Shown here piece by piece: positions 21,699-32,700 of a stretch of 64,000 bases of DNA. The DNA is from Vitis vinifera (lineage: Eukaryota; Streptophyta; Magnoliopsida; Vitales; Vitaceae), in assembly GCF_030704535.1 (NCBI RefSeq), contig NC_081813.1, positions 5,727,001 through 5,791,000 on the forward strand. The letters are read 5' to 3'. How positions within the stretch are numbered: the stretch's first letter is position 1; each line of letters opens with the position of its first letter. A model generated the notes under the pieces. It did no database searches, was not told where the DNA came from, and worked only from the letters and a program-made list of their open reading frames with translations. The position numbers were made by a program, and so were the translations under genes.

Positions 21699-24600
21699 AG
21701 TTAAAACTGGTGAGTTGGAACGTGCGGGGAGCTAACGATAGCTCTAAAAGGAAAGTGATAAAGGCTATGATTAGGAGTCAAAGGGCGGATTTAGTTTGCA
21801 TTCAGGAGACGAAAATTCAGAATATGACTGAGGGGGTGGTGAGGAGCATCGGATCTGGAAGGTTCCTTGATTGGGGGGCTATGGGAGCCCAAGGCTCTGC
21901 GGGTGGTATATTGGTTTGCTGGGATAAGAGATCTCTGGAGCTTTTGGAGTTGGAGGTGGGTATTTATTCTATATCGTGTAAGTTGAAGACTGTTGAAAAT
22001 GATGTGGTCTGGGTTTTTACTGGTGTTTATGGGCCGTGTAATAGAAAGGAGAGGGAGTTGTTATGGGAGGAATTAGGTGCAATAAGGGGTATTTGGGATG
22101 AGCCTTGGTGTATAGGGGGGGACTTCAATGTTACTCTATCCCAAAGGGATCGGAGCAGGCAGGGTAGCCTTAGTGGAGCAATGCGTAGGTTTGCTCAAGT
22201 TGTGGATGACCTTGCCCTCATCGATCTCCCCTTGCAGGGGGGCGTGTATTCTTGGAGTGGAGGAAGGAATAATCAGAATTGGGCGAGATTGGATCGATTC
22301 CTGGTATCCCAGGGATGGTTAGATATCTTCAGGGGGGCTGTTCAGTGTAGGCTCCCTAGGCCTACCTCTGATCACTTCCCTATCTTGTTGAAGGGGGGAG
22401 GGATGAGCCGGGGGCCCTCTCCATTCAGGTTCGAAAATATGTGGCTCAAGGTGGAGGGGTTCAAGGAGCTCCTTCGGGAATGGTGGCAAGGTGGGGAAAG
22501 AGTAGGCAGGGCTAGTTTTAGACTGGCTGATAAAATGAAGGTGATGAAGGAGAAAATTAAAGTCTGGAACAGGGATGTTTTTGGTAGAGTGGAAGTGAAT
22601 AAAGGTTTAGCCCTTCGGCAAATTGAGTTTTGGGACAGGGTGGAAAGTGGCAGGGACCTGTCAGAAAGAGAAGTGGATATGAAAAACGAGGCCAAGGAGA
22701 ACTTCAAGAAGTGGGTTCTTTTAGAAGAAGCCCATTGGAGACAAATGTCTCGGGAGCTGTGGCTTAGAGAAGGGGATAAGAACACTGGGTTTTTCCACAA
22801 GATGGCTAGTGCCCATTGGAGAAATAATTTTTTGGATAGAATTATAATAAATGGGGAGGAATTGGTGGAGGAGCAGGAGGTGAGGGAGGGGATTGTCAAG
22901 GCTTTTCAGCAGCAACTAAGGGAAGAACCAGGGTGGAGAGCTGACCTAGGGGGGTTGCATCTTAAAAGTCTTGATCACAGTGAAGCTGAAGCTTTGGAGG
23001 TCCCCTTTACTGAAGAAGAAATTTTCGCTGCTCTGATGGAAATGAATGGCGATAAGGCTCCAGGCCCGGATGGGTTCACTGTGGCCTTTTGGCAAGCTTG
23101 TTGGGATTTTGCTAAGGAAGAGATTCTTGAGCTGTTCAAGGAATTATATGATCAGAAGTCTTTCGCAAAAAGCCTGAACGCCACCTTCTTGGTCATCATC
23201 CCAAAAAAAGGCGGGGCTGAGGATTTAGGGGAGTTTCGGCCCATCAGCCTGTTAGGGGGGCTGTACAAGCTTATGGCTAAAGTGTTGGCCAATACGCTGA
23301 AATTGGTGTTAGACAAGGTGGTCTCGGTTGATCAGAATGCGTTTGTAAGGGGGAGACAAATTATAGATGCCTCTCTTATAGCTAATGAGGTGGTTGATTA
23401 TTGGCAAAAGAGGAAAGAAAAGGGGCTGGTGTGTAAGCTGGATATTGAGAAAGCCTATGACAGCATCAGCTGGAGCTTCCTTATGAAGGTCTTGAGTAAG
23501 ATGGGCTTTGGATCACGTTGGATGGATTGGATGTGGTGGTGTTTTTCAACGGCAAAATTTTCCGTCCTTATTAACGGGGCTCCAGCTGGGTTCTTTCCCA
23601 GCTCTAAGGGTTTGCGTCAAGGAGACCCAATGTCTCCTTATCTTTTCATCTTGGGCATGGAAGTGCTGAGTGCACTCATCAGGCGGGCAGTGCAGGGGAA
23701 CTACATCTCTGGCTGTAGGCTTAGAGGCAGAGGGGGGGAAGAGATAATGGTGTCTCATTTGCTCTTTGCAGACGACACTATCATCTTCTGCGAGGCCAGC
23801 AAGGACCAATTAACACATCTTGGATGGATCTTGGCGTGGTTCGAAGCGGCTTCCGGGTTAAGGATTAATCTGGCCAAGAGTGAGCTGATACCAGTAGGGG
23901 AGATTGATAATGTTGAGGAAATGGCGGTGGAATTAGGCTGCAGAATTGGAAGTTTCCCGGTTAAATATTTGGGGCTGCCTCTTGGGGCTCGGCACAAGGC
24001 CTTGCCCATGTGGGATGGGGTGGAGGAAAGATTGAGGAGAAGACTCGCCCGCTGGAAAAGACAATACTTGTCAAAGGGCGGGAGAATCACCCTGATAAAA
24101 AGTACCCTAGCTAGCATTCCTATCTATCAAATGTCCATCTTTAGAATGCCCAAGTCTGTGGTTAAAAGGCTGGAGAAACTTCAAAGAGATTTTCTTTGGG
24201 GAGGGGGTGACACGGGTAGGAAAATCCATTTAGTCAATTGGAAGGTGGTGTGTACGCAAAAGGATAAGGGGGGCCTTGGCATAAGGAGGATGGGGCTGTC
24301 GAACAAGGCCTTATTGGGCAAGTGGATTTGGCGTTTTGCTGTAGAGAAGGATGTGTTGTGGAAGAAGGTCATTGGGGTGAAGCATGGGTTGGAGGGTGGG
24401 GGCTGGAAATCAAAGGAAGCCCGGGGGCCTTTTGGTGTGGGAGTTTGGAAGGAAATTTTAAAGGAAATGGGCTGGTGCTGGAACAATATGAAGTTTAAGG
24501 TGGGGAGGGGGAATAAGGTTAGGTTTTGGACTGATCATTGGTGTGGTAATGAAGCGCTGTCCCAAGTGTTTCCTCAGATTTTCGCTTTGGCTGCATGCAG

Positions 24601-25342
24601 AAATGCAGTGGTGGATGAGGTGTGGGACCCAAGGCTTGGCCAAGAAGGGTGGAATCTCAGGTTGGGTAGAGACTCTAATGACTGGGAGCTGGGTCTGATT
24701 GAGGAGCTGCTGTTTCTGCTAAGGGACATCAGAGTAACCCCTGAGGAGGACTCAGTGCTTTGGAAAGGGGGAGGTTCTGATAGTTTTCGGATCCGGGGGG
24801 CTTATAATCTGGTGGCAGCCCCTAATACTCTTGTTTTTCCCGGAAAAAATATTTGGGTGGATATGGTCCCTTCAAAAGTGGCTTTCTTTGCGTGGGAGGC
24901 TACTTGGGAAAAAATTCTCACTTTGGATAGGCTGCAAGTGCGTGGGTGGCAGCTCCCAAATTGTTGCTTTTTGTGTGGTTGTGAGGAGGAAAATGTAAAT
25001 CACATTCTTTTACACTGTACAGTGGTTAGGAGCCTTTGGGAAATTGCCTTTGCCTTATTCGGGGTCCAGTGGGTGTTTCCAGAGAGGGTCAAAGAGGCTT
25101 TGTTTTGTTGGCAGGGTTCTTTTGTGGGTAAAAAAAGGAAGAAATTATGGAAGTCCATCCCGCTTTGTATTTTTTGGACGGTGTGGAAGGAAAGAAATAG
25201 GTTAGCTTTTAGAGGGGGTTTTTTGGCTATTCAGACTCTAAAGAACTCTTTTGTATGTAATTTGTGGAGTTGGGCTAAGCTGTATAGGGGAGAGGAGTCC
25301 TCTTCACTTCTAGGCTTCTTGGAGTGGATAGCGGTCCCCTAA
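21695..25342 (+). CDS. LINE ORF2: endonuclease and reverse transcriptase
   Basis: A 1215-aa polyprotein for target-primed reverse transcription. Residues 1-230 form an AP-type endonuclease: SWNVRGAN, CIQETK with the catalytic Glu near residue 38, GGDFNV, and a terminal SDHFP with the catalytic His near 226. Reverse transcriptase follows: FRPISLLGG (about 514), KLDIEKAYDSISW (about 582), GLRQGDPMSP (about 638) and the active-site FADD (about 690). Near the C-terminus is a zinc-binding zf-RVT region, with VPSKVAFFAWEATW, then CFLCG, NHILLHC and IFWTVWKERNR. No RNase H domain is evident. All catalytic motifs are intact. Translation probably depends on termination-reinitiation after ORF1. Confidence 0.96.
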   Translation: MKLKLVSWNVRGANDSSKRKVIKAMIRSQRADLVCIQETKIQNMTEGVVRSIGSGRFLDWGAMGAQGSAGGILVCWDKRSLELLELEVGIYSISCKLKTVENDVVWVFTGVYGPCNRKERELLWEELGAIRGIWDEPWCIGGDFNVTLSQRDRSRQGSLSGAMRRFAQVVDDLALIDLPLQGGVYSWSGGRNNQNWARLDRFLVSQGWLDIFRGAVQCRLPRPTSDHFPILLKGGGMSRGPSPFRFENMWLKVEGFKELLREWWQGGERVGRASFRLADKMKVMKEKIKVWNRDVFGRVEVNKGLALRQIEFWDRVESGRDLSEREVDMKNEAKENFKKWVLLEEAHWRQMSRELWLREGDKNTGFFHKMASAHWRNNFLDRIIINGEELVEEQEVREGIVKAFQQQLREEPGWRADLGGLHLKSLDHSEAEALEVPFTEEEIFAALMEMNGDKAPGPDGFTVAFWQACWDFAKEEILELFKELYDQKSFAKSLNATFLVIIPKKGGAEDLGEFRPISLLGGLYKLMAKVLANTLKLVLDKVVSVDQNAFVRGRQIIDASLIANEVVDYWQKRKEKGLVCKLDIEKAYDSISWSFLMKVLSKMGFGSRWMDWMWWCFSTAKFSVLINGAPAGFFPSSKGLRQGDPMSPYLFILGMEVLSALIRRAVQGNYISGCRLRGRGGEEIMVSHLLFADDTIIFCEASKDQLTHLGWILAWFEAASGLRINLAKSELIPVGEIDNVEEMAVELGCRIGSFPVKYLGLPLGARHKALPMWDGVEERLRRRLARWKRQYLSKGGRITLIKSTLASIPIYQMSIFRMPKSVVKRLEKLQRDFLWGGGDTGRKIHLVNWKVVCTQKDKGGLGIRRMGLSNKALLGKWIWRFAVEKDVLWKKVIGVKHGLEGGGWKSKEARGPFGVGVWKEILKEMGWCWNNMKFKVGRGNKVRFWTDHWCGNEALSQVFPQIFALAACRNAVVDEVWDPRLGQEGWNLRLGRDSNDWELGLIEELLFLLRDIRVTPEEDSVLWKGGGSDSFRIRGAYNLVAAPNTLVFPGKNIWVDMVPSKVAFFAWEATWEKILTLDRLQVRGWQLPNCCFLCGCEEENVNHILLHCTVVRSLWEIAFALFGVQWVFPERVKEALFCWQGSFVGKKRKKLWKSIPLCIFWTVWKERNRLAFRGGFLAIQTLKNSFVCNLWSWAKLYRGEESSSLLGFLEWIAVP

Positions 25343-26041
25343 GGGTCGGTGAGGGGTTTCTTTTTGTTGTTCCCGTGGCCTTGGGGCTGCTTAGTATACC
25401 TTTTGTATGCGGTGCGGCCTTTTGGCCTTCTTTAATATAGCTTCTGCTTTTGCCTATCAAAAAAAAAAAAACTTCAAAACTATATGTGGCTTGCCCTAAG
25501 AAACTTATGGGAGGCAACCCCAATTTTTAGTCAAAGTCAGGGTTAAAATGCTATCGTGGATCTAAAAAAAAAAACTTCCAAGAATCCTTATTTTTTCTTA
25601 AGTCATCATAAGATCTTAAAAAAGAAACTCCAAGAATTCTTCTTTTCTCTAGGGTCACCATAGGATCTCAAAAAAAAAAAAAAAAAAAAAATTCAAGGAT
25701 CTTTATTTTCTCTTAGGTCACCATAGATGGATAAAAAACGAAAGTTTTACAACAATAAAAATTTCTACACTCCTATAATGGAGCTTACAGCCCATCTATT
25801 GAAAAGAAAATATTTTATAATAAAATAAAAATTTTATACCCCTTATGGCCTTACAACCCATCTAAAGAAGAAGTATTTCGATCACAACCATATTTATAAT
25901 ATTAAACAACATATATGGCCATTATATTCAGTTATTCAACCCTTTGGACCATGGAATGAATAAACACACCCTATAAAACAATGTGAGCACCTTATAAAGG
26001 ATCTAACATGCTAGAACTTACCTTAAGGCTCTTATACCAGT

Positions 26042-26473
26042 TGCTAGGAACCCAAATTACTTTGTTACCTAACTTAGATCTCATACAGTGCATGCTATGT
26101 ATCCTTAACCTCTCTAGATCTAATGCAATAGAAAACCATTACTATAAAATCTAAAATAAACATTAGATCTAGAGGTTAGAACACATACATGCAATCTATA
26201 TGTTCCTATATCGTTCTCAAGCTGATGTCAAAAAATGCCATAGAACTCATTTACCCAATGTTCTTCCACTTGATCTCTCCTCATATGTTAGACATGAGAA
26301 ATGTGTGGGTTTTTCTCTTTTTTCATTGAGGTGGCTAGTTTTTCTCTTCGGTGGTTCTCTAGAAGACAAAATGACAAAAGTCTAAACCCTAAACCCCTAA
26401 GGGTATTATATAAGGCTCCTTGTGGGTTTAAGTGACTTAAGCTTAGATTGGGTTTGGATCACTTAATTATTTA
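26042..26473 (-). mobile_element. LTR-like segment (right arm), inverted copy
   Basis: On the minus strand this matches 15827-16240: an A/T-rich start, CTTAAGTCACTTAAACCCACAA (given as blocks CTTAAG, TTAAACCCACAA), a TATATAA, then an end GTTCCTAGCAA followed by TGGTATAAGAGCC at about 26040-26028. It faces the left copy. The outer end is approximate. Confidence 0.5.
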
Positions 26474-26789
26474 TCTGCTCTTTCATTGTATTTCATCATT
26501 TTTGTGTGGATAAATTATTCTTTTATTGGAAAGATTAATTTTTGGCTGCTCACATTATTGGACTAAGCTCCTATTGATAGTCCAACTAGTCAAACCAATT
26601 GATCCAGTATGGCATTTAAAACAATTGAAACAATGAGGACTATGTGATGATTTCTTTGTGTCAATTTGATCACTTAAGTGTAATTTACAAAATAATGCAT
26701 TTATGTGCTACAATTTATGCAAACTATTCATATAAAATTCAATCAACATGCATTTTTAATCAAATAGTTGACAAAAGTAAAAAATTAAT

Positions 26790-27060
26790 GGCAACCAATG
26801 TAATCAAATTGTCCAATTATATTGTAATTAAGTCTAATTCCCTCATAATTTCAATGAATCTATCCTCACTAAAGGGTTTGGTGAAAATGACCATTAGTTG
26901 ATCTGTGATACTTACAAACTCTATCTAATTCCAATACGCTTTCTTTCGAAGTGTTGAATGTTATTTTTAGGTATATTAATGGCTCTAATATTATCCTATT
27001 TAATAGGGACATAATCATAGAGTATCCCAAAATTTAACAAGGTTTGTTTCGTTTAAAGAA
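26790..27060 (-). pseudogene. Ty1/copia RNase H fragment
   Basis: The minus strand, with frame changes and stops, reads AINIPKNNIQHFERKRIGIR, then DQLMVIFTKPF and DRFIEIMREL. This matches the copia RNase H end (AIN..KNP..H.R.KHI.IR...DQLADIFTKPL..D.F..IRREL). No LTRs or other domains were assigned to it. It lies just outside the right end of the large inverted repeat, so it could belong to that family or be an independent remnant. Confidence 0.6.
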
Positions 27061-27252
27061 TTTGTGCTTAAAGGAAAAAAATTAATGTATTATTTTAAAA
27101 TCAAATCTTATTCTTATTCTTATTTTAAAAAATTGATGAATGACAATAAAATTGATTTATCATTCCTATTCTCTATTCTAACAGTCCAAACATGGTCTAG
27201 AGGTAAAGAGTTTAATGAAAATCATCAAAATAGCTATGGCTACTAATACGGG

Positions 27253-27622
27253 CAAGCAGGCCCAGTCAACTAGTCCAACCCAGATAAGCTCATTATAGGT
27301 TTGGACAAATCCTGACCCAGTTAGGGGGCACGGAATCTTTGTTTAGGTAAATTGGGCCCCAAAACGATCTAACATTTGGGTCACTGAGCCCAAAATAGGA
27401 AGGGTTGTAGACCCACTGATTAATAGACGCTCCTCTCGTCTAGTAGTTGCGGATCAAGCAGGCCCAGTCAACTAGTCCAACCCTGATAAGCTGATTATAG
27501 GTTTGAACAAATCCTGACCCAGTTAGGGGGCACGCAATCTTTGTTTAGGTAAATTGGGCCCCAAAACAATCCAACATTTGGGCCACTGAGCCCAAAATAG
27601 GAAGAGTAGTAGAACCCACTCG
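27253..27622 (+). repeat. Direct tandem duplication, period 202 bases
   Basis: A block of about 165 bases starting CAAGCAGGCCCAGTCAAC occurs at 27253 and again at 27455, separated by about 36 bases (including CGCTCCTCTCGTCTAGTAG). The copies differ at a handful of positions. Words such as TTGGGCCCCAAAAC are shared. It is GC-richer than the flanks and non-coding; origin unknown. Confidence 0.9.
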
Positions 27623-28933
27623 AAACATTTGGAATCGAGCCACGTGACCAGTGGCTGCATGGAAGTGATGGAAGTGATCATGGTACACGATTATGACTAA
27701 TTATTAATAAATGTAATTTTAATAGAAAACGTTACAATATTCCACCAATGTTTATTGAAATTTAAAAATATATAAAATAAATTATATCTTGTAATTTTTC
27801 TTTTTTGATTTAATCAAACCTCCTTATTTAAATTCTATCCCAACCTGAAAAATGTTGAAAAATAAAAATAATTAAGAATTTGTTTGAAAGTGATTTCATT
27901 TAAAACATTTTTGTTTATACGTGTTTTTGAAAACATTTTTATTACCCGAACTATTTTTTTTTTATATTGATTAGTGTTTAGATATAAATTAAAAAAAAGA
28001 GAGTATTTTCACAATGTTTTTAATGATACAATATACAACAAAAAATAATTTTTAAAAGAATTACTTATAAGATGATTGCTGAAGAATCATTTTGAACGAC
28101 TCTTTTAAATTTATTTTTAAAAGTATTTTTAAACATTAGAAAACGTTTTTAATTTCTTTTAAAGTTACTACAAAGCAAAATATATATATATATATATACT
28201 AAACCAAAACTAGACCCAAAGAAAGTGAAAAAATGAATCATAAACATAAAAAAGGGGATTGTAATGTGAATGCATCATAAGGTAGCAAGTTGCAGGCAAG
28301 GGACCAAAAACTTCTCTTTCTCTGTCACAAAGAATTTGGATTCTCTGGTCATTTGGTTAGGTCTTTATCATTCCCATGAGGATAAGGGACATCCCCCTGC
28401 AATAACCTACCCTCTCACCCTCTCACAATATCTTTTGCCTAAGAGAATGGAAAAAAGGAAAAAGAATGAGAAAGAGCAAGGGAAGTAGTAGCATATATGT
28501 TGAGAGAAACAAAAGATGGGGAATTTTGAGTAGTTTGGTTGCTTGGAAACCAACCATTTAGTAGATACATAAGAGGATGTTTTATCAACCTACCAAGACA
28601 CATGACATGTGGGGAGGAATCTTTGGGATATATAAAGATTAGGGCACTTCCATAGGGCATGGGGAATAATAATCCATAGATAGAGTCAACTTTATCAAGT
28701 GGCAAATTTGTGAACTCAAAATATGGGCACCTTCCAAGATGAACAAGAGTTGGGACCCCACCACCCTCCACCCAAAAAGAGGCCTTTGATTTTGATATTT
28801 AGGTATCTCCATATTCTTTTAGTGTTAGCTGCCCCAAATTTGGATTTCAAACATCCATCCAATTGTAGTTAGACTTGGGGTCAAAAAAGTTAAAAAGGGA
28901 AAAAGAAAAAAGAGAGATAAAATAAAAAAGATT

Positions 28934-28995
28934 GACTAAGTAGCTTAGCTGGTTAATACTATGGATTAAGAATCAGATCCCAAGTTTGACATTAA
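28934..28995 (+). repeat. tRNA-like or SINE head remnant
   Basis: TAGCTTAGCTGGTTA matches the internal A-box consensus of tRNA genes. About 40 bases later AAGTTTGA weakly resembles a B-box. No complete cloverleaf can be folded by eye, so a degraded tRNA-derived SINE or tRNA pseudogene is more likely than a working tRNA. Confidence 0.25.
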
Positions 28996-29593
28996 GTTCA
29001 GATTTAAGCTTTTCATAATGAGATCTTCTAAAAGCTCTGGACAAAGATTTTCAAGAAATCATGGCTAATAATTAAAATTACTCAACTTATGCTATAACTT
29101 TTTGACAACATGATCCAATTAAACTTCGGGAAAAATAACTTTTTGGACAAAGTAATTGTGTTCATACACATATCATAACACGAATTTCACGAGGTCTCCT
29201 GAAAAGAAAAAAAAAACCCGAAGAGGTAATCATTGAACTTCAAATTTGGTTATCATACTTAAAAGTGTACAAAAATAAAATAAAATCTAGGTCGTTGAAT
29301 AAAAGCATAAATAATGAAATCCAAGTACAAAGAATGACATAAAATACGATTGAATGACAGTGAGACACAAAACAACAAATACGTAAAATAATAGAACTTA
29401 AATATATATATGTGACATGAACAATAGGTACGAACGAGAAAATTGATCCAATTTTTTTAAAAAACATTTTGATGCTATAAACAGAAAAGATTGATGAGAT
29501 GTAATGAGAAGTAAATGATTTAGGGGTTAGCGGAATTCAAGTAACCTAGACATTGAATTCTAAAAGTCATCTCATTATCAGCTCAGAAGGGAT

Positions 29594-29745
29594 GAATATG
29601 GAAGGCTAGGCTACAAAGTAGGTTTATAAATCATAGGAAAATGACAAGTTTAGAGCATGGAATTGTGATGAATATGAGAGCTTAGACCATTGAATAGGCC
29701 TATAAAATCATGGGAAACAAACAAATTTAGAACATAGACTTGTCA
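29594..29745 (+). repeat. Degenerate tandem repeat, two units of 76 bases
   Basis: GAATATG, then a GGCT/GCTTAG word, TAGG(T/C)(T/C)TATAAA, ATCAT(A/G)GGAAA and TTTAGA(G/A)CAT recur in the same order at 29594 and 29670. Non-coding. Confidence 0.6.
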
Positions 29746-32700
29746 ACTTCATTAAAAAAGTGAACCTGCCCATTCTCATGAACTCCCATCAATCTCATGC
29801 TCCATACAAGACACTTGGAAAAAAATAAAAAAGAAGAAACAAAAAAGAAGAAAATCAAACATTACCTTCTAAGATTCAACAAGTGGGAATTCAACATTTG
29901 CTTAACCAAAGATGTAAGTCAATTTTCAAGAAAAAATACAATCTGAAAATGAAAGGAAACCCAATAGTTGTTTTTCATGAAGTTAACAGAAACAGTGAGA
30001 CAAGAATTGTTTTGAAGAGACAAAACATAGATGCGGCAGCTTCTTGTTTTTACAAATTTATGTCAACTTCAAGCAATTTTAAATGTTGAGTGCATGCATG
30101 GAGGGTGGTAAAATAGTATTCACATTTAAAAACCAGTGGAAACTCAGCCCATGGATTCATGAGAGGGGCAAAATGGTCATAAAAATGGTTTTCAACACAT
30201 TCTAGGGTTTCATAGGCCTTAGTGCCACACGGATTTTCTTAGGGAAATCTAATGTTGGGAAGTCTTAATTTTAATTCGAACACTTTTGATAATTCCACAA
30301 TTTTCACATGTGAATGCTGAAAATTATTACAAAGCATTGTGAAAACAGCATGGACAGCTTTGAAAATGTCATTGTTTACCTAGTGTTTGGCAGGAGGGAT
30401 TAATGACAAGAAAATGAAAGAAAATGAAAGGATTTGTCTTTTCTTTTCCCTTGTCTGCCATGCCAAATAAATAAATGAGAGGAAATTGTCCATTGTCATC
30501 TTTTGGTCTCCCATTCACAAAAAAAAAAAAAAAAAAAAAAGGAAAAAAGGAATTAATTGATAAATAATAATTTCTTAAAATTTCTATTTTCTTCTTGAAC
30601 TGTTGTTGTCACCTCATGATGCCTTCTATTTTAATAAGCTATTTGAGCACATTGAATGAAATGAGAGATCACTGTTAATTATTTTTTGCTAAATAATTAT
30701 TGGGTATTTTATTTATTTATTTTTTTTCTTTGATGCTTTGTATATTAACCCCTAAATAAAATATGAAATTAGCTTCAAACTAGGGCAACTGTCCCTAACC
30801 TTAGAGATGATTTGTCACGTCAATAGCTGGCCAATTGGATAAGTTTGCCAAAAATAGAACAATGACATTTTGGATTCATCTCTTATTTTTAAAAATTAAA
30901 AAAAAAAAAGGAAAAATAAATAAAAATAAATAAATAAAAGGTCATATGGAACATAAAAGATGTGGGGCTGGAGCAAACCCTTATTTGTAGGATGAATTTG
31001 GGGACAGATGTTCCAGAGGCAATAATCACTGCATTGAAGATTCTGATTAGAGTGTGAATTTGTTGGTTTCTCACATGGGCATGCCTCCCCCCCTTTTTCT
31101 TTGGGTTCTTCTCATTTGTCTTGTTATCCCCCTAAACATGCATACATTTTCCCTTTTATCACTTTCCCAATTTTCTTCAATGCCAAACAAGAATTTTGCA
31201 TTCATATATTGTCAATTCTCAATTATTGCATACCAAGTGGGTCAATTTCTATCATTGAATCTGAATAATTTGTTTCCATGATATTGGTCCAATTGCCTTT
31301 TGTTTATTCTTTTATTGTTTCTCATAATTAGGTTTAATGAGTTGAAGTTCAATAATACCGATTGAAGTTTGAAGATGAATCGTTCAAATGATTATAATAG
31401 TGAATGTCATAAAAAGATATGACATATTCTCATTGTACATTAATTTGTTTTTAAACGAGATGATATAAGTTTTATTCAATAATTGGTGTTAAGAGTTAAG
31501 GGTTGTCTTCCAAACTTTTTAACTTAAAAGATAGATCATTGATGATGATAATGTTGATTATCTTAAAAACGTTTGATCTATCCTTATAGAACTCAAATGA
31601 TTTATTTTGAAATTATAAAAAATATATAATTTTATGTATCAAATGAAATTATTGGAAAGTGTTTTAAATTCTTAATTAATATAGATTTTTTTTTTTGCAA
31701 AGAATATTTGTATATAATATTTTTTATATTGATGTTGTAATATTAGATTTTCTTATAAAATAAAGAAAATTATTAGGAATATCTTTATAAATATTCTAAG
31801 TTATAAGAGGAAAAAGTTATAAAGATCTAAGGATAAATGAGAGACACTTGATGGAACGATGAGGCTTGTGGTTCATGATGTGAATACAGAGAGTAAAAAA
31901 ACATGAAATATTTCAAGAACCCAATAATTGTATTTAGTTATATCATCTATAATATTCTTTATGATATATATAGTTGATTATTTTATCTTTATATTATTAA
32001 ATTAACATTGTTTACATTAAAACTTCCACTAATGCAACAAATATCATATTAAGATTTTAAATCTTATTAATCGTATTATTCATACTTTGATCATATTTTT
32101 CATACTTATTTATATTTTAGTTATTTTTTCTATGTAATAACCACATTTTTCGTATCCTAATAATTATGTTTTTATCTTACATGTGTTCAACGATACACCG
32201 AAAAGCAACTATGAAATCAATGTAGTATTGACTAAAACTAGATCTCATAAGAAGAAGAATTGTAAAACCATGTGTTTACATGGTTAACCAAAGTCATCAA
32301 CTAACATTAGAATTTATGTAAAATGTGACCCGTACCTTAGGTGCCTCCACCATGTGCATAACAATTATTGATTAAACTAGATTTGATGTAAAAATGTTTT
32401 TACTTGTTTTTTTAATATATTTCGAAACGACATGAAAAATTATTTATATTGTAGTAATAGTCAAAAGTATTGATTAGAAAGTGTAGTTAATTTTTCAAAT
32501 GACATAATAGTAACCGCTACTGATGTGTTTTAAAAATGAAAAAAAAAACTTTCAAATATTAGGAATCGGTACTTTTAACTCTTTTCAAAATCATTCTCAA
32601 ATATGCTCTTACCAATACCATAGAATCAAATAAGATTTGGTATGTTTTATCATTTACGAGTCATTACATTATAACTATTTAACTGTAATTCCACAATAAG

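Larger units (their letters stand above)
19318..25471 (+). mobile_element. Full-length L1-type LINE with two open ORFs
   Basis: A 6.15-kb non-LTR retrotransposon inserted into the right arm of the inverted repeat. It has a GA-rich 5' leader, ORF1, ORF2, a short 3' UTR and a 13-base poly(A) at 25459-25471. The arm sequence continues directly on both sides, which fixes the insertion. A short AACTTC match at 19312-19317 and 25470-25475 may be the target duplication, but 6 bases is weak. Base composition is much more GC-rich than the surroundings. No premature stop is present in either ORF, so this copy is young by sequence. Confidence 0.92.
15827..26473. repeat. Large imperfect inverted repeat with LTR-like ends
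   Basis: The left arm (about 15827-17750) reads as the reverse complement of the right arm, which is split by a LINE into about 18270-19317 and 25472-26473. Paired landmarks include CATAAGTTTCTTAGGGCAA at about 16781 against TTGCCCTAAGAAACTTATG at about 25491; AGATGGGTTGTAAGCCATAAGGG against the reverse strand near 25850; and the CAATTTTCACTAAC block near 17030 against about 19110. The arms have diverged noticeably, with indels in the A/T runs. The central loop is about 0.5 kb. Each arm begins at its outer end with an LTR-like segment followed by TGGTAT..AGAGC, so the structure is probably two facing copies of the 5' part of one LTR-retroelement family, or one inverted duplication. Confidence 0.75.

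Noticed and set aside
22372..24643. Several minus-strand frames opposite LINE ORF2
   Set aside because: Low-complexity antisense shadows of a well-supported ORF with catalytic motifs.
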